DNA of 64,000 nucleotides from Miscanthus floridulus. Taxonomy: Eukaryota; Streptophyta; Magnoliopsida; Poales; Poaceae. Shown here piece by piece: positions 33,031 to 46,300 of the stretch (position 1 is the stretch's first letter; each line of letters starts with the position of its first letter). A program made the position numbers and the translations under genes. The DNA is taken from positions 65,453,310 through 65,517,309 of the forward strand of contig NC_089581.1 in assembly GCF_019320115.1 (NCBI RefSeq). Direction: 5' to 3'. Below the pieces are notes generated by a model. It was not told where the DNA came from. It saw only the letters and a list, made by a program, of their open reading frames with translations, and ran no database searches.

Positions 33031-34868
33031 GTATGTTTATATACTACGTATATATATAGATATACATATACATATATTTACCTAATTTCGCATGTTTGAA
33101 ACAAATGAGCGCACAGTCATCAGTCGACTGATCGGGAGTCACGACTCGAAGATGGATTGGTTAGGACTTGAAGCAAGCAATGGAGCCTGATCGCTTTGGC
33201 TTCCCTCTTAGGGCTTTTGTTGGGAGCTTGAGCACTAGCATATATGGGCTTCCCTCTTGTTTGCTAATCCTTAGGTGATCCAAGCAAGTGGGCTAAAAAT
33301 TATCATCCTTGACTAGTTATTAGCTTATTAGCCAAGCACAAGTAGCTAATAAGGACTAACAATTCATTTCTAGAGATGTGTGCAACTATTAGTCGGAGTA
33401 CTACCAATAGTTATCTGGCTAAGTTTTAGCTAACTATTTTTAACTCTAACTATCAATTACCCTTAGCCAATCAAACATGCACATAATTACTAATGGCAGG
33501 GCTATAGGGCTAGAGGGTTGCATACATAGACCTAGGCCCCTGCCTGCCCTAGGCGGTTGCACCCGAATCACCTTCCCAGTGTCGGCCTTGCATGCACGCA
33601 CAATCACCCTTATAAAACGCACCTATAAACACTTAACCTTTATGAGCACCTCTAAAACTAGGCTAACAGAGCTTGAATTTGACATGATCATCATAGGAGC
33701 AGCGCTGTCAACGGACACGTATCTTACCATTGAAAGAATAGAGCCATTAGATTTTGAAATAAATACAAAAAAGTGCTATCACTCGCATAATGTTGAGGAC
33801 TTGGATCTAGGTAGACAGATTGCATCATAAGGAACCAAACCAGCTAAACTCTGTAGCTCTGGGTTCGCCAAACCAGCTTAAATAGCCAGGCCAAGGACGC
33901 ATAGTAACCTTCGATTAACTGTTTTGCACGAAGCAAGGATGAAAGCGCAAGCGGGTTGCCATGTAGGTGGGGCCCACACCTCTGTAGAGTGGGCCTATGT
34001 TGTGCGTCGGGCCTAGGTGTTACACTAATGCCTTGTGCCCCTACTAGATTTGTGGGCCATCACCTGCTCAACTGCTCACTACAAGGTGCTTGGCTCCCCT
34101 ACTTTGTTTATTGTAAATGTAAGGTCCCATGAGCATCCAAGAGGAGTGTGAATTGGGTGTCTAGTTTCAAAGTTAAATTCTAGGGCTCAATCTAAACTAC
34201 CACAAGAAAAAACATAAACCATTGTAGCAACATGTGCACTTAAGGTATTTTAGTGTACTCTAACTTAGCCTAACTTACCGTTAACCCACAAAGAGTTATG
34301 TAACCTAGAGTCAATTATCAAGTAGCCTATAGCTAATCTAGAAAGGTAAATGATAAATAAGTTAACCGTGCATGGCAGCAACAAACTTTGTATAGAGAGC
34401 TAAGAGAGAACAAACTCCCATAGATGCAACGATATCACGTGGTATCAGTTGCCAAATTGCAACCTCTAGTCCATGGTGGAGCCCCAACAAAGTTTTCTCA
34501 CAATCACCATGTCTCTACTAGTCATGGTGTTGGATTTGTCACACAAGGCTTCCACCAACTGAAGTCTTGTGCCATAAGTCACAAAGTCTCATCACCACTA
34601 CTCGACTCTTCTAGTCACCTTGATGTCATGTACACTATGTAGCTTATCCACACGGAGGAGGGGGTTTTGTCATCTTAGCACATCAATATGATGCTATACA
34701 CGAAGAATAGAGGGTCACTGCTTGGAAGGCAACTACAACTTCTCCATAAGGTCATAGTGACCTCAAGCGCTCTGGCTCACAATGATACAAGGGCACAACA
34801 ACCCAATCTCTCAAAGCTCTCAAGCTCTAAGCCAAACCCTCACAAAAATTAATATAGTATCTATCATA
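33031..34868. other. Intergenic/unclassified sequence
   Basis: 1.8 kb with a TA/CATATA-rich microsatellite-like stretch (about 33040-33085) and no gene-like frame beyond 117 codons. I recognise no transposon termini; some parts may be old repeats. Confidence 0.4.
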
Positions 34869-35350
34869 CACTACCTCAGATCTGGACATCACTACCGGTT
34901 CAAAAACCCACTTCACTGCTGAATTTTGAACCGACAGTGACATACTGGTAGTGATGGGGGTTGACATCACTGCCGATCCTTAAAAACCGACACTGATCTA
35001 CAGGAAACAGTGTCGATTCCTGGCTCCGCCTAGCAGTGTCTAGTTGAACAACACTACTGGTTTGTAGTGCCAACCGACAGTGATAGTTGCTTTAAGAGTG
35101 TCAGTTCTTGGCTCAAGCCAGCAGTGTTGAGCAAGCTTACACTATCGGTTCATGGATCAAACCGGTAGTGTTGTAGTAAATATCAGTGTTGGTTCATGGA
35201 TCAAACCGGCAGTGTTCTTGTAACTATCAGTGTCAGTTCATGGTTCAAGCCGGCAGTGTTGAGCAAGACAACACTGTCAGTTTGCTTCTAACCGGTAGTG
35301 ATGGTTACGACAACACTACCGGTTTGTTGCTAACCGGCGGTGATAGCCCG
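34869..35350. repeat. CACTA terminal/subterminal repeat block 1
   Basis: It starts CACTACCTCAGATCTGG and then CACTACCGGTTC. About fifteen copies of CACT(G/A)(C/T)CGGTT and its inverse AACCGACAGTG / ACCGGTAGTG are arranged as short palindromes up to 35345. Dense inverted subterminal repeats next to a CACTA start are the hallmark of En/Spm-type transposons. This is the 3' end relative to the minus-strand genes. The exact 3 bp duplication could not be confirmed. Confidence 0.75.
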
Positions 35351-35542
35351 TTCGTATTTTATTGTTTTATAATTTATTTTAATTTATATTTTTTCACGGA
35401 ATTGGGTTTCACTTTATATACGCTATGTAGACGATAGGTTCATCAATATTAAACATTACAATTCAAATGTTCTTATCCACATCTCGATCCCTCAAAATAA
35501 AAAAGAAATGTTCTTGGACTTCACACATGCTTCTCGGACTTC
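35351..35542. other. AT-rich 3' region of the CACTA element
   Basis: Between the terminal block and the stop codon of the Ulp1-like gene. Non-coding, probably its 3' UTR. Confidence 0.4.
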
Positions 35543-38074
35543 TTACAATAATCTGGCGAGCCGCTCTGGGCCATACTGGTCCTTGTACTTCACGGATTGT
35601 GCAATGGAAAATACTCCATCTTTTTCCAATACGTCGGCTAAGATGAATTTTGCCATCTCCGATTGTAGTGCGATGATCTCCATGTCTAGCAGCCTTTCAT
35701 GCTTATATTTCTTGCGCTATCATTCAAAAAAGATGATATCCAAAGAGGAACAGTAAATCATGTTGTTGAATTATTAACAGACATAAATAAAATGGGGATT
35801 ATACACACCAACCTATTGGCTTCTTCCGATTTCCCGCCGATGTAGCGAAGCATTGCCCACATTACTTAAAACCTGCATTCATTGTTTCCCGCCGGCTATG
35901 ATAGGTACTTCCCCTCCATTTCGACAACCTTGAATGGGACCGATGTCCCATCGATATGTCTTCTTCAGACACTGAGCAACATTAAAAGGAGAAACATTAG
36001 AAAGTGGTATGTGTGATTAGAAAATAATAGTTATTAGGACCGCTTACTAATTCAGCACTACCACCAGTGCATCGAGATGATGAAATGGTTTTTTCTTCGA
36101 GTCCCACACCTCGAGCAGATTTTTAGCAAGATTAACACAAATGAAGACGAAATGGTTGCTGCAATCATAGAATCCTAATTATCGAATAATCTTAACGAAA
36201 AAATAAGCATAAAATTAAAAGCCGAGAACACATACTCGCAGTTATAGGCTAGAAGTATGTGGGTTTTCTTCTTCATCGTGAATTCGTCGAAAACAACAAT
36301 CAATCTCTGTTTTAGGTCTTCCACGTCATATCCATAGAGGCCTAGACATGTCCTCTTATTGACTCGCATGGGGTCCAAGAAGCCTATGTAATCCCATTTG
36401 CTTTTTAGAATGCAAAATTTTGCTATACACCTACATAAAATCATGGGAAGTGCTCAAAAGATAATAATTTGTGTCTCGAGAGAGTAGTTAATTATAATAT
36501 CGTGTGTGTAGGGTACTTACATAGTCCACAGCATCAACATTTGAACATTGAGAGAGCGTTTCTGGTATAGCTGGAACAAGCACTCCCACTTGACATCGAA
36601 CTTCTCTTCTTCAGGATATTGGAAAACATGTGGCGAATGGATAATAACCTCAAAACCAAAGTCGTCCATCTTTGTTGCTTGAGCCATGTAATATTCATGT
36701 AACTGGCGCATATATGTAGTCAGATTTTTATACTCATGATCGGGAATCAAAAGATTGCCCCTTTCATACTTCATTGTCGGTGTTCCCGTCCCTTGTACAT
36801 CATAATAGATGTTCGCAACCTCTTCCATGGTTAAATAAGGGTTGTCTTCGACTAACTTCACAATGTTCCTTAAATCTTTATTGTGTATTTCTTCGTCTCT
36901 TGTTGTAGCGTATTTATTCTGTGTTTGCCTTTCAAATTCGAACTTCAACAAAAATAGAGGAAGTGAGGCACATAGATTGAAGAAACTAACACGATCTTCC
37001 TTCGAGATGTGTGCTGTAAATTTTTCTTTCATCAAGGTGGTAACGCTGCCACTGAATGACCTTTTTCTTTTTTGTTGGTCCACTTTGGGAGCATTAGCGA
37101 CCGAATCCAAGGACCTTTTGTACGACTGCGAGGATGTCCTTGATCTTGTTTTGGGCTGAGGTGGAGGAGGAGGATGACGACGAGAATTCTATTTTCTCGG
37201 CGCTAATGAAGATGGAGGAGGAGGAGTCTCTTTTCTCAGGGCTGATGAAGATGGAGTCAGACGAGGAAGAATAGAAGTAGACCTCTATCTTCTCGAGGGT
37301 GATGGCTTCGGATGAGGAGGGGAGTGATCTCTGTTGGGAGATGGTGAGTGATCATCGTGGGTGGGCGAAGACTCGCAGTCGTCCTCATCATTAGAGGACA
37401 ATTGATGGTCAAGCTTAATGAAGCGGTTGCGCTAGGCCACTTGAGAGCCCTTGTTTTGACCAAGTTTCGGTCTGTCTTCTGCTATGGGGTACTCAATGGG
37501 TATCTTGTTATACTTCTTGTCAAGTATTCTATCAATAGTGACGCGAGCGTACCCCAGTGGAATTGGGCAGCCATTAATTGTCCCGTCTCTCGTAGGCTAG
37601 GCCTAGCCGAGCGCCACCTTGTCCTTTGTCCATTCCTGACGGATGTACAACCTGACATTGATGGGTTCAGTGATGTCGTCCATCGGATGAGGCACATTGT
37701 CCTCTTCTTCATCGAGCGGGGTCGATTTGCAGCGGATGCGACCCCTAAACTGTGGGTTAAAGGCACTAGGAGTAGGGTTTTGTGGTACTACTGACCCCTT
37801 AGATAGCAAAATTTGCTTGACTCGTGCTTCAACGGTCGCCTCAATCTGTGCTTCTATTCTATCTTCCATCTCTTTTAGTCTCCTCAAATACTCTACCTCA
37901 TGTTCCGCTCTACCCCTCGAGCGGCTCTAGTAAGTGTTAGATTCTTGGGGGAATGCTAGTTTCCAAGGAACAACACCGGTTCCTCTAGTGCGACTAGGGT
38001 GCTCCTTGGTTCTGAGTGCTTGGGTGAGCACGTCTTTCTCCCTATTAGAAGTGCGAGTCCCTTGCCTCACCTCC
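35543..38074 (-). pseudogene. CACTA TNPA-like gene, 3' part: Ulp1-like (C48) protease region
   Basis: Minus-strand continuation of the gene that starts at 50753. After the retroelement insertion it resumes with LTQALRTKEH and a Glu-rich RLKEMEDRIEAQIEATVEAR coiled coil (about 37885). Pro/Ser-rich linkers follow, then a long frame from 37110 with VEDNPYLTMEEVANIYYDVQ. Exons then carry KSKWDYIGFLDPMRVN (about 36390) and HFVFICVNLAKNLLEVWDSK (about 36150), equivalent to the His/Asp part of Ulp1-like proteases. PAGNNECRF is near 35890, where the Cys of the QPxGxxxCG box is kept, although stops flank it. It ends ERLARLL and TAA at 35545-35543. Stops near 37930, 37560 and 35900 make it a pseudogene. 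Ulp1-type domains are common in plant CACTA and MULE genes; their substrate there is unknown. Confidence 0.8.
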
Positions 38075-38079
38075 TCAGT

Positions 38080-41000
38080 TGAAACATCCTCAATTTTCCA
38101 CGAAGGGAAAATCCACAGAATGAATTATAATATGATGAAACCAATAGTTGATTCCATCATATTATCATATATCAGTCAATATCACAGTCATACATCGTAA
38201 GATTACAAGAATACAAGATATTACATCACTGGGGAACACACCTATTATAGAGTTAATCTAGCGGAAGACTATCGAGTGAAGGCTCCTCCTTCACGGGTCA
38301 TCATCAGAGTTGGCGTAGTGCAACGTAGATTCCATCTCCGAACCAAACTTGAGCGTAGGCACGAGACCTTCTAATCCTTCTAACGTCAGCATCTCTGAGA
38401 AGCAGGAAAATCTACACACCGCCAGATGTGTGCAGGCCATGGTCAGCACCGATGAGTCTTTAGTGGAAAAGATAAAACAAGAGGATCTGGCGATCCTAAC
38501 ATTTGGCTGTGGTTTGCATCCTTAGCGCATGAGAAGTAAGTAACAGTAGTAATGTAATAATAATATCCAGTTTTTAACACATTCCCAGCCACACACATCC
38601 ACATCCATCCATATCCATTCACCATCCCATCCCAACCATAACCACACCACCATCACCATATCTCATCTCACACACTCAGGTCGAAAGGCCAACTCCCTCT
38701 CGACACTTGTCTCAACGGCCCGCAGCCCCCAAGGCTCACGACCGGGAAAATACCCCAAACCCTGGAGGGAGGAAAGAAGGACTCATCTCCTATCTAGTTT
38801 AAGCAAAACCCAGGAAAGGTCCATAGCCGACAAGTCGGCATATGTATCGATCGATCAACCAAACACTCTGCAGAGATTTTACATACCCACAAGATAGCCA
38901 TCCTCAACGGTGCCCCGTCTAGGTAGATTCCGGCCGCTTGCTAGCCTAGAACAATGCCACCCTACCTCTCAGCCCTAGAACATCCCAAGTCTAGTCTAGG
39001 ATGGCTGATACTGTGAGTCGTAGACAGAGCCGGGGCCCTCCGGATGTCAAGAGCTCGGTCCACAAGGCCTCCTAAAGTCTCAGAAGGGTGTGGGGGCAAC
39101 CGCGCGCCCCGTACCTCCTTGCACACGTTCGCCTAGCAGTAGTGGCATTGTTCTACCAAGTAGTCCGACCGTCCCGCACCATATAGGGCGAGTGGGATAT
39201 AAAGGATTCCCGGTGAGTCTGAGTATTAGTAAGTCCTTAGGGATTGACCAAGCCAGAACGTCTTCATCAGGGTTTCCATTTTACGTGCCACCATAGCACC
39301 TCTACCCCGGGCTCCACCTCTCCAAGGTTCACACCCAGGACACCTCCATTACCATTTTTACCCGCCATAGGTATTCCCTATCCAAGTGCCCAGGTAGCAC
39401 CACATAGCAAGACTTGCCCGAGGCTCGTCGTTATTCCCGCAAGCCGCTCAGCAAGGCAGGGTCTGGGACTAGGGCTGCTCGCAACGCACGCGTCCGCGGT
39501 GATGGTGTCGCACGCGACATTCTCTGAGGCCTTAGGTGAGCAGCTCGCGACCGTGCCCAGCGGTGCTTGACCAAAGAGCCTAGGGACACGGACACAGTGC
39601 GCGCTTGGCTCGCCGTGACACTGCTCGGTGCATGAGTGCCAGCGTGGCCAAGGTCGGCCTTTGGGTCTGTGTGTGCATGCGTCTGAGCAGTGGCCATGGT
39701 CGTGAGTGTGGTCGCAGGGTTCGGGGTCACAGAGGTGTAGGGGTCGGTTGAGCTCACCATGGTGAGGCCGCGATGGCAGTGCCATGCCGTGGACATGAGG
39801 GCGAGGTGGTATGTGCGCGGGCATGGTCATGGCCACGACGAGGTTCGCCGATGGCGTGGCGTCGAGGCAAGGCAGGGCCTTGTCAAGCGATGGCAGTGGC
39901 TAGTGTGGGTGCCAGCACGGTGTGCTAGTGACATGGGCAAGTGGTGTGCGGTGCTCCTGGCCGTGTATGTGAGTGCACATGTGTGAGTGCATAAGCGGTG
40001 CGGTGACCATGAACGGCCGTGTGCTCCTGTGCTTGCGACGTGAACCACCAAGACGACCGGGTAGGTCTGGGAAAGGAAAAAGGCTGGGTTTAGGCGATCA
40101 CCAGTGGCTTGCCGGCGGTGTGTAGGCAGACAAGGTCAGCGGCTTGAAGGCTGGTCAGGCAAGCGTCAAGATATCAGACAAGGGTGGGGTTTGGAGAAGG
40201 CTCACCGTCCGCTTGTGAAGGCCATGATGGAGTTGAGGTGGATGGCGGCTCGACGTGGTGTCGACGGCGGGGCTTGACGCGGATCCGTGGCTACAAGGTC
40301 ATGGAGTTCCTGTTGTCGCATGGCTCGAGGACGCACCTGGCGTTGCAGGCTTGATGGCGAGGTAACATGGTGCGGGTCGGGCCCAGTACAGGCAGTGCTG
40401 AAGTCGCGTCATTGCCGAACACGCATGCTCACGGTTCAGCGCAGAGCTCCGGCCAGCGATGAGGGGCTCCGAGGGATCGTCCCGGCGTGCTCCGATTCCT
40501 CTTCTTCTCCCTTCCTCTCTCCTTTCTTCCTCCCTCTCCCTCACTCTTGCTTGGTGCGGTTTGGGTGCGTGGAGGCCACCGATGGTGTCGCGGGCATGGG
40601 GAATGCTAGGGCGCTGGCTCGAGGCTCTTATAGCGGGGCGGCATCCATGGTAGGTCGGTGGACGGTAGATGAAGATGGAGGGATGATTGGAGGGCTCGGA
40701 TGCGCCAAGGATAGGGTTCGGGGGCCACGGCGTGATCGTGGGCGTTTTGGCACTCCCGAATTTCGCAGACCATGGCTCGACAAGGAGGGAACAGGGGTGG
40801 TAGGTGGTGGCATCATCCATGGCTATGGCTGTTGCGTGCCAGGCGAGCGTGAGGCTGGTCGGGGTTCTAGGCGCCACAGATCGGTGACGTGGCAGCCATC
40901 CAAGGGGGCGTGCAGGGTTGGTGGCTCAGCACGGATGGTGGGGAGTGGCGCTGGGGCCTGGGATCCTTCCTATGTGCCGGTGCTCTGCTTTTGGGTGCAA

Positions 41001-41826
41001 AACAGAGGAGAGGGGGAGTGGTTGGAGGAAGGGGATGACCGGTGGGGTCGTGCTATTAGCGGCCATGGGATGAAGGCGAAGCCATCCTGGATCAGGCGTG
41101 TGGCTAGGCCTTCTTGCTGGGCTGGGCTGGGCTACTGCATTCGCATGCTGGGGCCGACCTACTGGCTGGGTCGTGCGATCTGTGGGTGCAAGCAGCAGGC
41201 CGGCAGCGGTGGTTGGTGGGCTGGGCTAGGCAGTGGGGTAGGCTATGGCTGCACGCAAGGATGAGCAGGCCGATCAGGCTGGGCCACGCGGTTGCTCTTG
41301 GCCGAAATGGCCTTTTCCATTTCCCCCTCTTTTCTAAGTCTTTTCTATTTCTACTTTTCCATTCTAACTATACCTTGGGTCTCTATGAGTGTATACATGC
41401 GTTGCCAAGCATGAATACATCCTAGTGGGGTCCACTAAGGGTCATTAGGGTTTAGGGAGTCCAATGTCAAGGGTTGGCATCAATGGGCATCGATTTACAA
41501 GGAAGGTCGATTGGCTTTATGAGTTAGGTTAAGGGATTCGAATAAGGTTCAAAAGCAAAAGATGAACTGAGAGAGAGGAGAAAAGAATTCTTAAGATATT
41601 CTAGAAGGGATCAACAGGATTTGCTACGGACTTGTGCACTCCAACACAAAACACTAAACCAACAAAAGAACTCCAGCAAACTCCTACAAGTAATTCTATA
41701 TGTATGCAACAATTTATTTATAAATTGTTCTTTGTTTGATCTAGCATCTACATGCTTCACATATTGCAGGAAAAATTTTAAATAGTTCGCATTTTTGGGT
41801 TTTCCGAAGAATTATGGGTTGTTACA
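38080..41826 (-). repeat. 3' LTR of the LARD-like element (3747 bp, internally deleted)
   Basis: Aligns with both ends of the 6386 bp 5' LTR but lacks its segment 44676-47311. The joint near 39439 (GTTATTCC|CGCAAGCC) sits at a TTCC shared by both break points. This favours a microhomology deletion here over an insertion in the other LTR. Long open frames in its GC-rich second half (for example 40287-41264) show no domain and are not conserved in frame in the other LTR. Confidence 0.85.
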
Positions 41827-43300
41827 GTCCACCCTCCTTACAAGAATCTCGTCCTCGAGATTTCAGAGTTAGTGTTGGTAGATAGGATGGTCCTCGTTGT
41901 TAAGTCATATGCGCAGTGCATTTGTTTCACAATTGGAGTTTTGAAAAAAGGAGCTTTTTGGAAAACGTTGTTGGTGTACAACTTTTTAAACGGAGAAATT
42001 TATTTTATAAAATCGGGAGAGATCTTTTGAAAGGTCAAATCAGGGTTTATCACAATTTTAGTTTTGAAAAGGGTCCTTTGTGAGAATTTGGGAAAAGTTC
42101 TTTTAAATTAGTGGTGAGGACTTTTGAAAATTCCAATTTTCGAATAATTTTGCTTTACGTGTTCTGCACATAAGAAGGATACAACCTTAGGAGTTTGAAA
42201 TCAATACAAAAGTGCTCTTGAAAACAAGTTGTACCCCATTTTGGTTTTAGTAGCTTAAATCAAAACTGTATAAATGGTTTTTGCTTTCCAAATCTCCTAT
42301 AAATTGATTTTAGAAACATTTGGCCTTTCGAAATGGAGAGTTTTGGAAATCAAATCACTTTATAAACTTTTCCAAAAAAGGGCTCTTTGAAAAGAGGTAT
42401 TTTTAAATTGTTTTCTCAATTTGAAAAGTAACACTTTTATAAATATTTTGCGTTTTGCTTTGAGAGTAGGGTTTATTTGAAAAGTACTTGGCTCATCGGT
42501 TGAAATCAAAACTTTTTAAAACAAGACAGAGCCAGGTTTCAATCCTGGGATCAAATGATTACAAACCTTTTCAAAAGTATGGTGAAAACAGAGCTTTTGT
42601 CTTTCGTAGACGAGTTCACAACACCTTTTGAAAGAAGGTTGGTTTCCAAATCGCTTTCGCAAAGCTTTTGAAAGTTAATATAGGTTTGGAAAGGAGTCAA
42701 GATCACTTTCTTTTTTAAAAAAATTTAGAGGGTTTTGAAACTGTTTTCATTTAAGATGGAGTTGCTTTCGCAAACGGGAGAAGTTTTCAACAAATGAGAG
42801 AGAGCATTTTGAACATGCCTGGTTGAAAATCAAGGTCAATTTTTGAAATAGATGGGTAAAGATATGACGTTTCGGCTTAATATGTCCAACTGGTGGTCAA
42901 GATCATTTGTCTAATCATATTACGGCCTTGATTTTTTTTTGCCTGGAGTCACACGTAGATAAAATACTTTTATAGTCTTCACTCAGGCAGTATAAACACA
43001 AGAAGCATAAGAAGCAAAAGATCCAGGCACTCAGGCAGCATTACAACTCCTATATGCATAGTGTTGACTTAAGGTGACTCCTAAGCCTTTGAGTCTCACA
43101 CATCTATCGATCTTGCGTGGGCAATAAAGAGGGAATCATTTCCTAGTGGTCAACTTTGTCAAAGCGGGAACAGTCAGTTAGTGATAGAATTCAAGGTAAA
43201 GACGGAGAATCAAGTGTTAGTAGCTATGACTCCACTATAGATAGAATGTTTGGCTTCTAAACTAATGTTTGGTACTAAGGTCTCATCCTAAGGTCAAGTA
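41827..43300 (-). other. Non-coding interior of the LARD-like element
   Basis: About 1.47 kb, strikingly rich in TTTTGAAA/TTTTCAAA phrases with no open frame over 60 codons. The left end (CACCCTCCTT, minus AAGGAGGGTG) is the polypurine tract beside the 3' LTR. Confidence 0.8.
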
Positions 43301-43314
43301 TGGCTCTGATACCA
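43301..43314 (-). other. Primer-binding site, initiator-Met tRNA type
   Basis: On the minus strand TGGTATCAGAGCCA starts two bases after the 5' LTR end. It is the standard plant retrotransposon site complementary to the 3' end of initiator tRNA-Met. Confidence 0.93.
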
Positions 43315-43316
43315 AC

Positions 43317-46300
43317 TGAAACATCCTCAATTTTCCACGAAGGGAAAATCCACAGAATGAATTATAATATGATGAAACCAATAGTTGATTCCATCATATT
43401 ATCATATATCAGTCGATATCACAGTCATACATCGTAAGATTACAATAATACAAGATATTACATCACTGGGGAACACACCTATTATAGAGTTAATCTAGCG
43501 GAAGACTATTGAGTGAAGGCTCCTCCTTCACGGGTCATCATCAGAGTTGGCGTAGTGCAGCGTAGATTCCATCTCCGAACCAAACTTGAGCGTAGGCACG
43601 AGACCTTCTAATCCTTCTAACGTCAGCATCTCTGAGAAGCAGGAAAATCTGCACACCGCCAGATGTGTGCAGGCCATGGTCAGCACCGATGAGTCTTTAG
43701 TGGAAAAGATAAAACAAGAGGATCTGGCGATCCTAACATTTGGCTGTGGTTTGCATCCTTAGCGCATGAGAAGTAAGTAACAGTAGTAATGTAATAATAA
43801 TATCTAGTTTTTAACACATTCCCAGCCACACACATCCACATCCATCCATATCCATCCACCATCCCATCCCAACCATAACCACACCACCATCACCATATCT
43901 CATCTCACACACTCAGGTCGAAAGGCCGACTCCCTCTCGACACTTGTCTCAACGGCCCGCAGCCCCCAAGGCTCACGACCGGGAAAATACCCCAAACCCT
44001 GGAGGGAGGAAAGAAGGACTCATCTCCTATCTAGTTTAAGCGAAACCCAGGAAAGGTCCATAGCCGACAAGTCGGCATATGTATCGATCGATCAACCAAA
44101 CACTCTGCAGAGGTTTTACATACCCACAAGATAGCCATCCTCAACGGTGCCCCGTCTAGGCAGATTCCGGCCGCTTGCTAGCCTAGAACAATGCCACCCT
44201 ACCTCTCAGCCCTGGAACATCCCAAGTCTAGTCTGGGATGGCTGAGACTGTAAGTCATAGACAAAGCCGGGGCCCTCTGGATGTCAAGAGCCCGGTCCAC
44301 AAGGCCTCCTAAAGTCTTGGAAGGGTGTGGGGGCAACCGCACACCCCGTACCTCCTTGCACACGTTTGCCTAGCAGTAGTGGCATTGTTCTACCAAGTAG
44401 TCCGACCGTCCCGCACCATATAGGGCGAGTGGGATGTAAAGGATTCCCGGTGAGTTTGAGTACTAGTAAGTCCTTAGGGATTGACCAAGCCAGAACGTCT
44501 TCATCAGGGTTTCCATTTTACGTGCCACCACAACACCTCTACCCCAGGCTCCACCTCTCCAAGGTTCACACCCAAGGACACCTCCAATTACCATTTTTAC
44601 CCGCCACAGGTATTCCCTATCCAAGTGCCCAGGTAGCACCACATAGCAAGACTTGCCCCAGGCTCATCGTTATTCCAGCTCGGTCGACATAACCCTCACT
44701 TTCCACACACCCAAGACACACGCCGCACGCTCTCACACCACCTAGTCCGGCACTCATAGCCAAACCATCCCCAGAGGGTTCACCACCAGCATCATATCCC
44801 CGATATAATGCAAAGTGGAGTTAATAATAAGTATAGTGGTGTAATATGCAAGCAAGCAGGTAAGTAAGCATATATAAGTGAGCAAATGCGCAAAGCAGGG
44901 TGACGTGGTAGAGTGGGTTGCATCAGGGTAATAATGGCTTAGGTAGTAGCATGCATCAAAGTACTAGCAAAGGAATAATTATAAAGCGCTAGCAGTTCTA
45001 GATATTATGCAATGTCTAATAGGATTCTCTAAAGAGGGTGCTGCCATGACACCTGTGATGTAAAGGTAGTAGTGGTACAATTCTCCATCTATTGGTGTTC
45101 AATCAGCGGGGTCGTCTCCTCCTGAGTCGACTCTAGTCCACAGTCCTTGTCGTCGTTCCTGTTCTCTTGATCCGATCGCTAGCTACTTCACGAAGCGACA
45201 TGCAAAGCTAGAGAACACACAACACTCGAAAAGACGACAAGACGCAGGGTGACCTAGTAATACCAATGGCACACTAAAAGATTCATAGCTTAGCCCTCTT
45301 GGCGGTTGTCCGATTTCCTCGGGCCAAGAATCACAAGTGGTGGTTTGCTAAGCACAAGCTTAAGTCATGGCCAAGCCGGTATGGCTTTACGATAAACGGT
45401 TTAAGCCAGAGCTTACCCAGAGCAAACACCATGGCTCACGATCTTTTGATCCCGTGTCATTGACTTGACGGGGATTGGAAGTTGAGCCCCAAGAAAGAAG
45501 AACGACGGGGTTTGGCTCTTATAGCCTTATCCCGTAGGTCACAATTGGACACGAGTAGCAAACAAGAACGATTAACACTATTGTAACTTGGCTCCAATGT
45601 ACTTCGGCTCGCCCGCTATGGTAGAAAGTGGTAGCGCAAAGAGATTGGACATCAGTGGGTTCTCTCGATCCTCACGACATAATAATGTCGGGAGCCGAGA
45701 AGAGAGTTGCTCAACAAAACCAAAAGAAGTGGGGGTTAGCTAGGTACATCCATGTCATGTTCTCAGACACATCTTCAGGAAGATGGTTTTAGACGGCCGA
45801 TCAGGTTGACACGCATGGGTCCGAGGTACGACATAGACTATAGCTTCGCTAGCTAAAAAGAGATAGTCAAGTCTTTGATCCAATCACCATGGACACGGCG
45901 GGATCGAACAGAGCGGCTAATAGGGCAATAACAGCAAGGAACCGAGGTCTGCTCCTTCCAACACACATGCCACGACAGAAGACAGGGCATTGGAAGGAGC
46001 GACTCACTAAAGAGTACACGTGCGCAAACCACTCGTAGGGTACCTGACTTAGGTGCACTGGCACTAAGACATCTCTCTAATTCATAGTGGTGCGGTTGTC
46101 ACCGCGGGAATCAAGGAAATGCGATGGTCATACAAGGTACAAGCATACGGGGGTTTGTGCATGAAGAGGCAAGTAAAAGTAAAAGAGTGGCGTAACTCCA
46201 TGGTCATGGCGAGGCGAACTCACGGCCATAAGCTATACCAACGGGTTGGCACCCATTGTTCCACGATTGTTATCTCCAGGTCATCTCCCACAGGACTTGG

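Noticed and set aside
33477..33830. 117-codon plus-strand frame in the interval right of the Tat LTR
   Set aside because: No domain, no splice or promoter context, and the segment looks like old repetitive sequence.
40287..41264. 325-codon frame in the 3' LTR (and 48162-48914 in the 5' LTR)
   Set aside because: Lies inside LTRs, has no domain, and the homologous segments differ in frame and length between the two LTRs.
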